Assembly: GCA_012931725.1 (NCBI GenBank)
Contig: WHSA01000753.1
Coordinates: 124,001-188,000, forward strand
Direction: 5' to 3'
From: Litsea cubeba
Lineage: Eukaryota; Streptophyta; Magnoliopsida; Laurales; Lauraceae
Length of the DNA: 64,000 nucleotides
The translations under genes and the position numbers were made by a program. The notes beneath the pieces were generated by a model. The model saw nothing but the letters and a program-made list of their open reading frames with translations. It ran no database searches and was not told where the DNA came from. Below are positions 55,743 to 64,000 of this stretch, piece by piece. Numbering within the stretch: the first letter of the stretch is position 1; the number at the start of each line of letters is the position of its first letter.

Positions 55743-57563
55743 CTAAGAGCTTCCCCGGGATGAGGAAGCGGGAGCTGAGGACGCCAGATGGATCACGTTG
55801 ATGATCTTCTGTGAGTCCTCGCTGTCTGGAGCCTGGGCCGTGCTCTGGTGGATTCGGCCCTCGCTGCCGCCGGCATCACCTGCCTTGATGAACTCTGGGA
55901 TGTGGCCCTCTTCGGCCAGCTTCTCCAGATACCCCTGCAAAGTCCTGCATTCTTCGGTCCTGTGCCCGTTGCCCTTATGGAAGGAGCAGTAGAGCTTGCT
56001 TCGGGGGCCTTCGGTGGGTTCATTCTTCATGGGCGGAGGATACTTGAAGAACGGCTTGGATTTGATCTTGGCCAGGATGCGATAGATCGGCTCCTTGAAG
56101 ACGACGTTGACGCTCTGACTGGCGCTGGAGGGAGGTCTGGGCTTCCAATTGCCCCCAGACCTGGACGACGAAGGCTTCGCCGAACTGGAGACCCAGGCCC
56201 GCTTGGGCTCCTGTTTCTGGGAGGGCCTCCCGCCTCTCTGCCGAGGTTGGTCATTCTTCTGTTCGGGCTCCGGATGCCCGTCCTGATCCTTAGCTCGGAT
56301 CTCGTCTTCCTCCCGGGCGATGAAGCGCTTCACTCGGGACATCAATTCTGACATGGATTCTGGGGTGTCCCCGGCCAAGTCCTTTCGCAAGTCGATGCCG
56401 GGGATCAGGGCATGCTGGAAGGCGTAGATGGCTATCCCCTCCCTCGCGCCCTCGATCTGGCTGTAGACCGCCCAGAATCGGTGGGTGAACTTGGCGAGAG
56501 TTTCGCCCTGCTTCATTCTCAGGGCGATGAGGTCCCCCTCCTTCTTGGGGACGACGGTGTAGGCTTGGAACTTCTTCAGGAAGGAGAGCTGGAGCTCCTT
56601 CCAGCTGGAAACCGACTGCTCCGGGAGAGAGCAGAACCACTTCAGGGGGAGGTCACCCAAACTGGAGGAGAAGATTTTGCAGTTTAGGTGACCCTCGTTT
56701 CCCCAGATGGACATCTTCTGGGAGAAGTGTCGGAGGTGTGCGGATGGGTCGGACAGTCCGTCATAGGGGACGAACCGCGGGACGGAGAACTTCCTGGGCA
56801 AGGGGGTGCGCTCGATCTCTTTCGTGAAGGGCGAGCCCCCCAGATCAATGTGACCACAGATCTGCTTCTGGTCCCGCATGTCCAAGTTGTGCTGGAGAGC
56901 CAATCTGACACGTTTGTCAAATCGCTCTTGCTCGTCGTCCTTCTCCGGAGTCTGAGCTCGGTGCTTTCGCTTGGGATGGCTCGGGCTACGATGGCTATGA
57001 GTTCGGCCATCGCGACTATGGTGACTTCGGCTGTTGCTCGAGCCTTCGTCACGGATCTGGCTCCGTTTCTGGTCCAGATGATGTCTGAGGTCCTCACGAG
57101 GAGGCTGGGCTGCCCTGCTGGGAGCGTCCTTCTTTTTCCCTTGAGGCTCAGAGACCTGCCTCAAGGAGGCAGTTTGCACTGCCCTCAGCTGCTGCTGGAG
57201 CTCGCGAATCAGCCGATCTTGCTTCTGGAGTTGCTTCTGGAGGAGGGCAGCTTCGGGAACCTCTCCAGTGGCAGGGGGTTGGACGTGGCGCGTCTCTCCT
57301 ACGGCCACAGCTTTGTCCTTCCGGGGACGCTCATGCTGACGCTCATTGCGTCTGGGTGGCGCGACTTCTTCTGACGAGATCGAGGCCTCGAGTCCCTCTT
57401 GGAGTGGGAACTCGATAAAGAGCTGAGAGCCCAAGCGGCCCTCGCCTACAGTCGTGCCATGCACCGTACGGGAGCGTCCTTGGGGAGGGACGTCCGTTGG
57501 CGGTGGTGGCAGCTCGAGCGCTGCTCTTGAGGATTCTACGCCCTTCTTAGCTTTCGGAGGCAT
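55743..57563 (-). CDS. Gypsy gag
   Basis: 606 codons from ATG 57563 (MPPKAKKGVESSRAALEL). The frame is open further upstream through the PBS, but that part is leader. Order: disordered N-terminus, a short coiled coil (LQKQLQKQDRLIRELQQQL), an Arg/Ser/His-rich basic stretch (SRSHHSRDGRTHSHRSPSH), the retrotransposon gag core (VPRFVPYDGLSDPSAHLRHF, LPLKWFCSLPEQSVSSW, LRMKQGETLAKFTHRFWAVY), and a zinc-knuckle-like CSFHKGNGHRTEEC near the end. It stops at TAG 55745-55743 and pol continues in the same frame. Gag itself shows no break. Confidence 0.9.
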   Translation of the reverse strand: MPPKAKKGVESSRAALELPPPPTDVPPQGRSRTVHGTTVGEGRLGSQLFIEFPLQEGLEASISSEEVAPPRRNERQHERPRKDKAVAVGETRHVQPPATGEVPEAALLQKQLQKQDRLIRELQQQLRAVQTASLRQVSEPQGKKKDAPSRAAQPPREDLRHHLDQKRSQIRDEGSSNSRSHHSRDGRTHSHRSPSHPKRKHRAQTPEKDDEQERFDKRVRLALQHNLDMRDQKQICGHIDLGGSPFTKEIERTPLPRKFSVPRFVPYDGLSDPSAHLRHFSQKMSIWGNEGHLNCKIFSSSLGDLPLKWFCSLPEQSVSSWKELQLSFLKKFQAYTVVPKKEGDLIALRMKQGETLAKFTHRFWAVYSQIEGAREGIAIYAFQHALIPGIDLRKDLAGDTPESMSELMSRVKRFIAREEDEIRAKDQDGHPEPEQKNDQPRQRGGRPSQKQEPKRAWVSSSAKPSSSRSGGNWKPRPPSSASQSVNVVFKEPIYRILAKIKSKPFFKYPPPMKNEPTEGPRSKLYCSFHKGNGHRTEECRTLQGYLEKLAEEGHIPEFIKAGDAGGSEGRIHQSTAQAPDSEDSQKIINVIHLASSAPASSSRGSS

Positions 57564-57621
57564 GGCTTCTGAGAGGTTGAGGTTAAGAAGGTTGGGAAGG
57601 TTTTGAGAGGTTGGGATATTA

Positions 57622-57643
57622 CTTCCCCACAGACGGCGCCAAT
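57622..57643 (-). promoter_or_regulatory. Gypsy primer-binding site
   Basis: On the minus strand TGGCGCCGTCTGTGGGGA starts two bases after the LTR end CCTACA. This is the usual PBS and leader word of Tat elements. The exact primer tRNA was not determined. Confidence 0.8.
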
Positions 57644-58599
57644 TGTAGGTGCAGAAAATAATGACCCACAATAAGAGGGAGCCTTAGAGGACTTATCCGA
57701 GAAGATGATGGTGACTGGGAATGACTGGATGCCGTCCGGAAGCCTGAAAGGGAATAGCAAACGGTCAGAGGACCCTGGCCTGGGCGGCGCAAGGCTCTCC
57801 GATGCCAAAGTCAGTGTGGGAACTGGAACAATGGAAGGAGAGGGAGAAGAGAGACAGAGTAAGGGCTCTGTGAATGAGATTGTGTGTACCTTGCATGGTG
57901 CATGGAGTTCTATTTATAGGGGTCTGGATCGTATCTTTCAGAGAATATCTTGGTGTGGGTCCATGATTCGACTGGGAAGTCATGATCAGCCCACAAAGTA
58001 ATAAATGCAGTCTAATCCGGCCCACTCAGCATTTAATGCTAGTCGGGTCAGCCCACATTGCATTAAATGCGTGTCTTGTTGGGCCAGATTGTGTTGGGCG
58101 CCTTTGGCGGTTGGGGTACTAGCGGATCTGCCCTCGGGCCTTGCCCTGATGTGGCCTCAGTCGCTGGATGCCGCCATGTCAGCGATCTGGTGAAGATAGC
58201 GGGCGGCTGGATGTCGTGTCTGTCCCACTAGCTCGTGACCCTATCCCTCCACGTGCCTGATGACGTGGGGGATGAGGGGCGCAAGTGAAGGTTCTTTCTT
58301 GCTTCGGCTACTGTCCTGGCTTCTTCAGCCGAGGTGGCTTCAGCCGAGGTAGAGCTTTCTGCCGAGATGGCACTGGGGTGGCCCAGCCGAGGTGGACTCC
58401 TTGCCGAGATGACGCCCGAGGTGGGCCAGTTCGGCGCTAAGGGCCCGGAGCTGCCTGACTTCGGCCGGACCTCCTGTCCTGGTAGCCGGGGTGAGATTGG
58501 TGCCACGTAGATGGCACGCGGATGGCACGTGAGAATGCTTAGCCCCATCTGATGGCTGTGATTAGCTTAATCCCGTAGCTCTGGAAATCTCCCCACACA
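57644..58599 (-). repeat. Gypsy 5' LTR (956 bp)
   Basis: In element orientation it starts TGTGTGGGGAGATTTCCAG at 58599 and ends GCACCTACA at 57644. A TATA box (CTATAAATAGAAC, 57911-57918) places transcription start near 57885, so U3 is about 710 bp and R-U5 about 240 bp. U3 contains many CCTCGGC/CCTCGGCT words. No matching 3' LTR was found in the window. Confidence 0.85.
57911..57918 (-). promoter_or_regulatory. TATA box of the gypsy LTR
   Basis: TATAAATA on the minus strand, preceded by CCC, inside the LTR. It is the likely promoter of the gag-pol transcript. Confidence 0.75.
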
Positions 58600-58604
58600 A
58601 TAAG

Positions 58605-61600
58605 TCTCTTGGCTTCTACTTTTCAACATAATTATATTTTTCTATTGGCCATTGAAACTTTTTTTTTTTTGCATAATAGATAAAAATTGTACTGATTTTG
58701 ATGTTTTTTTCTTATCTTCCGAGAAAATGTTTGTATAAAAAAATAGGAAAAACTTTTTGTTGAAAAACATCTCTGTTTTCTGTGGCATTTTTTCAACATA
58801 AATGGTTATACAAATATGCCCTCAGGTAATATAAAGAGCTGTTGGTCACCCATTAATTAACTTTATGTGATTGGCATACATGGATGTGAGCCTTATGCAA
58901 GGGTTTGCAAATTTGAAACTTATGAACAATTCTTAGCCCCTTCTTTTCTGGGTGAAGCAACCCTTGATTAAATTAGATAAATTATTGGTGTGTGATCAAC
59001 ATGACAAACTATTAGACTTAAAAGTTAAAATAAAAGTACAATGAGTCAAAAAAGGAATGTGTGTGATATGTTGTCTCTCTCTTTGCCTTGTTATTAATGT
59101 TTATAGAACACCGCCGTGAGAAACACGAGATAAGCCCCAGTGGCAAGGGTGTCTCATCTCACAAAGCTGACCTTGGGGAGGTAGGTTGTATCATAGGTTG
59201 TGTATGACTCACTAAGGTGGTACGGGAGTTTTGCTGGTGGATTTGCCTCATAGCTTGAAGACTCTCACCATACCCTGCAAACTGAACGAGAACCAGCCAT
59301 AAATTAAACTAGGTTCTCAGTAAAAGATTTTGGCCCTTTTGTCCTACCAAAATCTGACTCCTTGACATCTTTAATCTATCATCAATATATTAGATTTTAA
59401 CTGTACAATATGTTACGTACACTAAGTTATAAAAAAGTAGTCATACAGTGTTATGAATAAGAAGACTCTTCACAATAATGTTGTGGGATATTTAAACATG
59501 CATGATTCCAAAAAAATAAAAAAGTTAGGTGGAGAAAAGGAGAGAAAATGAAGGAAAAGAAGATTTCCTTTCATTTCAAAATCGAATAATGACACTTTCT
59601 CCTCACCTCCACTTGTTCCTTATTTCTTCTTATCCAAATGACCCTTTAAGATTTTACTAGTCTTTCTTCAAAGAAAAGATTTCTTCTCTTTTAACTTTCA
59701 CTTCCACTCTTCCTTTTTTCATATATACTTTGAGCTGCCTTCTGTAACTTCAGCTTGTACTCCTTAAACGTAACTTTTTTTTTTTGCTTTTCTTCTCTCA
59801 TTTTCCAATTATATAGTGGTTCTCACTTTATTGCCCTTTTCATCTTGCAATCATTGTTTTGTGTAAATTGCCACCAGACCTAATTTAACGCATTCAGATT
59901 GTGTTAATTGTTTGGATTTGACCCATGAAGATTTCCAGTCAAAGATTTATGAGAGGCCACATCTCCACCCTTCCTAATCTAAATGATTAGAGATTCAAAA
60001 TCTTATCCAGAAATACATCTTCCCACCCTTCAGTGATTTAAAGGACTAAATTATATGTGAACTTTGAAATATTATAACATTAAAAGATGCAGCTGGTTTG
60101 CATGAAAAAATAGTCAGTCAATCAAGTCAAGAAAATATGGAAAGCGTTGTCATCTTCCACTATTGCAAAAATTTGATGTGTGGCGAGGATGACTAGGTAG
60201 AACGCCTATTTGTTCATTGTGAGGTGGTAGTCTGCATTTGAATTTAAAGCAACTTTATTGGGAACTGCGGCCATGCTTGGTGTTGTCCAAAGAAACTGAC
60301 AGAAACTTGGTGAGGTGGGTGCTTCGTTGGGTGTGGGTGTGTGTCTTATCGATATGATCCTTTGCCATCTCGTGGTCTATTTGGAAAGAGAGAAATGTAA
60401 GAATCTTAAAAGGCTCTTCCTCCTCGACTGCATAGTTGCTTTCTAAGATTACATTGAGGATAGTAAAATGGGCATTTATTACACTCCAACCCAAATTAAG
60501 CTTGTCTGGTGCTAATTAATTATATTTTAGCTAAATTAATTATGCTTAGTTGCTAATTATGAATTATTAGTGTTAATTAGTCCTTGTGAGTTGAGTTAGT
60601 TTAGCTTTGAACCTCTTGTATGGGTGAGTTGGAACCGGATTGACTCGGTTGAGTGGAGTCGAGAGCTTTTTCATAATTATCGATTTTCTTATTTTACGTC
60701 ATTTGCAAGTCACTTTGCCACCAACGCGTGTATCTCGTCGAACACGCCAATTTTTGTATTTGACTTGACTTCGTTTGACCAACCATTGAGAATATGGACC
60801 TTCATTTGACTCAAAATGAAAATGTCCAAACTTAGTGGACTTATCTGCAAAATGGGCCATCTTATCCTTTGAGGATATAACTCATCCCTTCTTTCATTCT
60901 TCTCCTTTTCCTCTACTCTCTACTCTTCTTCCTCCACTCTCCTTCTTTTTCCCTTCCAACCTTCATTAGTAAGAAGTACATATGCCTTGGGAGCTAAAAG
61001 TGAACTCATTTTCATCCCCGGCCGGCCTTCAACCTCTTTTTTTACTTGTGGACAAGGAGCCCTCTCTACCTTCCTCTATTCCTCTCAAATCTGAAATTAT
61101 TGTCAAGAGGTAGGCAACAAACCCTCTAGTTCATAATTTTGAGTTGCATTAGAGTCAAAGAAACTCATTTCCCTACATGCATTGCATTCTCATCTTTCTT
61201 CCATGGATTTTCTATGATTAGGGTTTGTGTTTTGGGGGTTTTTAGTCTCTTAAGCCATTGGAGTGAAGAGATAGCTTGAAAAGCATATTTGAGGCAAGTA
61301 TAAGCATAGAATGGGATTTACATGTTGTTGTTATTTCCTTTGATTTATATGAAACTCTTTCTTGGATGAATCTATTTTCTTAATGAATGAATGAGATACA
61401 TGTTTTTAATGATTTTAATTGAGGAATGGATTTGAGGGAGTTATATATATTGCTAATGGGAGTAAGATGGCTCTTTAGTGCAGGTGATTTGTTAGAATAA
61501 GTATAGAATGGAATGAAGAAGAAGAAGAACACTTGAAGAATTTGAATTCTGAAACCTTGGACAGTTCGCTCGAACGAACTGGAGCATTCGCTACAGCGAA

Positions 61601-62382
61601 CCTGAAGCCTGAACCCAAGCTCGAGCGACCAAAAAGTGTGCTCGAGCGAAGAGCTCTCTGGATGGGGTCTACTCTAGCGAACATGGGTCCGCTCGAGCGA
61701 ACCTGAAGCTGTTCATTTGCTTCTTTTGACCCAAAAATTTGGAATGAATAATCACTCTTAACCTATATTAAACCACCATAATTATCTCCAATGGGTAATT
61801 AAGGTGTACACTCCCATTCCATAGGAAATTTAGGCTTCCTTAGACCCTATATTTTTAGAAATGGAACCTTTAACCTCCTTTAATTAGTCTAACGGAACTT
61901 ATTAGTCTAATTACTATGCCATGAAGATTAATTTAGAGGCTCAACATATTTTTATAATAAGTGACACCAAATAAGTAGTAATACGTTGACTCACTTAATC
62001 TATCTTATATTGGATAGTAATAGACTATGTGAATAATTAGATTAGTTAGTAAATATCTTAATTTCTTTAAATAAATTATATTGCATATTGAGGTTGAGAA
62101 TTTAATTTATATCAATTCTAATTGATAAAATAGTCATATTGTTCACAATATTTGATTCAATCATCTACTTTTCCAATTCGTTATTCAAATGTTGTACAAT
62201 TATTCGATATTTGATGGAGGATTTGAATTGAGTAAGTATTCAATTATATGAGATTATTATTCGATTTGATTTGTGAACAAGTACATAAACTTACTCAAAT
62301 TCGATTTTATTTGATTCATTTGAGTCGGCACTGCTTAGCTTCGACCTTGTGATACTCGACGAGGTTAAACTTGGTTTGTATT
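58605..62382. other. Intergenic, no gene recognised
   Basis: AT-rich sequence. 59125-59300 has an A-box-like AAGCCCCAGTGGCAAGG and may be a decayed SINE. 60880-60960 (ATATAACTCATCCC followed by a CTTCTCC-rich tract) looks like a possible plant leader, but no coding frame follows. A cluster of GCTCGAGCGAAC-like words is at 61566-61708. Nothing else could be supported. Confidence 0.4.
61566..61708. repeat. Cluster of palindromic GCTCGAGCGAAC-like words
   Basis: About six related words in 140 bases: GCTCGAACGAAC, TCGCTACAGCGAACC, GCTCGAGCGACC, GCTCGAGCGAAG, TCTAGCGAAC and GCTCGAGCGAACC. Two are followed by CCTGAAGC. The words are near palindromes of TTCGCTCGAGCGAA type. No element ends were identified. 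Confidence 0.5.
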
Positions 62383-64000
62383 TGATCGGACCCAAGTGTA
62401 GGGTGCGATTGTAGTAATAAAACTGGTGAGACCAGGTCGATCCACATGGAGCTTTTAAAACTAAGGCTTTCCAACTTTTTCACCTGCCCTAAATAAAATC
62501 TAATTTTAGCCTAAATTTGAGAAAAGTACATTCATCATTTCTACTTCAAATTAAAATTAAATACATTTCAAAAAAAATTCCTAAATCTAAAATGAATCAC
62601 AAGTTGCTACAAAAGAATACACAAATTAGAACATTAAATTAGAAACAAGCCAAAAATAAAACTTACCAAAAATAATACTAAGAAGCAAAATTAGAAATAA
62701 AATAAACCTAAGTTAGAAACCAAATTAATCAAAACATGCTCAACAAAGATTGGTAACAAATCAAATCAATCAAGAAAAGAAAACAATCTACTTTCAAAAA
62801 TTAGCATGAAAACATTACTAAATTAGTTTTCTAAATTAGAAACTAGGTTGGGCAATTAGGGTTAGTATCTTTCCTAAGTTAGTGAACTGAATTAATCAAC
62901 TCCCTAAAGTTAGAGACTTTCCAAATAAATAAAGATTTTCAAATCATAACAATTTTAGAAAGCATTAAGTCAATCATACCTTACATTAGAATTTCCAAAT
63001 ATTAAGAAGTTTCCTAAGTTAAAATGTTCAATTAAAAAAAATCAGAAAGATCTTTTATTTCTGGAAATTATCTAAATAATAAAAAAAAAACACAAAATTA
63101 GAAACTAATCCTAAAGTTAGAAAGTTAGTAATGCAATGTATGCCATGAGATGTTAGAAAATTCTAAGGCTAGAAAACTAGTATGCAGGGTTGTTTTTATG
63201 CATGATTTTTTCCTAATCTAATGCAATCTAAAACTGAGTTTAATGGCTGGATTTTGAACTACAATGATGCATGAATCAAATAAAAAAAACGGAAGTGGAA
63301 AACGATTTAAAACGAATGAGATATGAGTGCATGAACATGACCTAAAAAAAAAATCTGTGCAGGAATTCTGCACACAGGTGGGTCCGACCAGCCATGTTTG
63401 AGCCAATGGTTCACCAACTTTTCAAATTTATTTTTGCATGAAATTCTGGGGTTTGAAAGTACATTGATCAAACTTTAATTTTCCCGAGTTTCATCGAAAA
63501 ATAATGTGTTTTGTTCAGGTTTTTAATTGTAAACTTTTTCACACAAAATCTGTCCTGAAATTCCTGCAACAATGTGTTGAATTGTGCACTTTATGTTGGG
63601 ATCCGAATTTTCAAAAAATATTTGGCCGAAATTATTGACTCAAATCTCTGGTTTTTCTTGCTTATTCAATTTAAAACTCTAATTCCAGCAACTTAAATAT
63701 ATCTAAACTCCACCAATATGAAAATGCATGCAATGCTTACTAGTTCCAACCATAAACTATGCATAAAAAAAAATTCACATAAACTTATAAGAAGCATAAG
63801 AAGAAAAGAAAGCAAAAAGTACTTGAATTTAAATGTGTAGTGCAAAAAAAAAAATGTGTGGATTGCATAAAATTAAATGTGTGGAATTAACAATAAATTA
63901 AATATGTGGGAATTGCAATAAAAATAAATGTGTGGGAATTGCAATAAAAATAAATGTGTGATAAGTGTGCTCTTTTTTTATTTATTCTCAAATCGAGTTC
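62383..64000 (-). mobile_element. Probable LTR (minus strand), running off the window
   Basis: On the minus strand the low-coordinate end reads GGATCGACCTGGTCTCACC, TTTATTACTAC, CACTTGGGTCCGATCA. This is closely related to the end of the solo LTR at 12509 (CCTCGGACTCACTAAG, TTTATTACTAC, CACTTGGGG, GATCA). The rest is AT-rich without coding sequence and includes many TTAGAAA words. The other end lies beyond 64000, so length and type are unknown. Confidence 0.4.

Larger units (their letters stand above)
47809..58604 (-). mobile_element. Ty3/gypsy Tat-type retrotransposon with abnormal 3' end
   Basis: The element occupies 47814-58599, bounded by TGTAGG on the left and ACACA on the right on the plus strand, with the 5-bp duplication ATAAG immediately outside (47809-47813 and 58600-58604). 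In element order (minus strand) it has a 5' LTR, PBS, gag, protease, RT, RNase H, a second RNase H, integrase, a tandem-repeat block, two plus-strand transcription units, and then a SINE-like palindrome instead of a 3' LTR. Dual RNase H, the TGGCGCCGTCTGTGGGG leader, 3' tandem repeats and an antisense gene fit the Tat lineage (Grande/RIRE2-like). Pol carries two frameshifts. The GC-rich composition contrasts with its surroundings. Confidence 0.9.

Noticed and set aside
57564..57671. Longer N-terminus for gypsy gag
   Set aside because: It reads through the PBS and LTR end, which are not translated in such elements.

Overview
The window is plant nuclear DNA. It holds two split genes with GT..AG introns and no operons, an AT-rich intergenic background, and a dense load of plant transposons (Ty1/copia, Ty3/gypsy Tat-type, solo LTRs, hAT, PIF/Harbinger-like, SINE and LINE remnants). 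The two host proteins are of angiosperm type. Long introns and frequent GTGGGGCCCAC-like words would fit a woody or magnoliid-type genome, but the species cannot be fixed from the sequence.

Host genes, both on the minus strand. PEX16 (peroxin 16) runs from 15184 down to 9205 in eight exons that join without a frame break into 371 codons. HMGS (cytosolic HMG-CoA synthase of the mevalonate pathway) runs from 42471 down to 20746 in twelve exons joining into 474 codons; the catalytic Glu82, Cys120 and His250 are all present. The exon chains were built by hand from splice signals and family homology. Every junction keeps phase, so both genes look intact.

Mobile DNA. 1-9 kb: hairpin and MITE-like elements and SINE-like pieces. 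PEX16 intron 4 holds a probable solo LTR with a hAT element nested in it. Between the two genes lie a solo LTR with a perfect 5-bp TSD, MITEs and a LINE 3' fragment. HMGS intron 5 holds a young 5.4-kb copia element (228-bp LTRs differing at 2 positions, TSD AGTAT) in antisense orientation to the gene. HMGS introns 1, 2 and 11 carry hAT elements, MITE clusters and a small retroposed insert. 45.9-47.0 kb is a Harbinger-like element with TTA target duplications.

47.8-58.6 kb is one minus-strand Ty3/gypsy element of the Tat type (gag, protease, RT, RNase H, a second RNase H, integrase). It is flanked by the 5-bp duplication ATAAG. It has a 956-bp 5' LTR, a tandem-repeat block downstream of integrase, and a spliced coiled-coil gene on the opposite strand. 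Where the 3' LTR should be there is a 503-bp almost perfect palindrome made of two head-to-head tRNA-derived SINE-like units. This chimeric terminus and the antisense transcription units are the most unusual features of the window.

The last 5 kb is AT-rich intergenic DNA with a probable LTR end on the minus strand at 62383 that runs off the window. No rRNA, tRNA, CRISPR or prokaryotic feature was seen.
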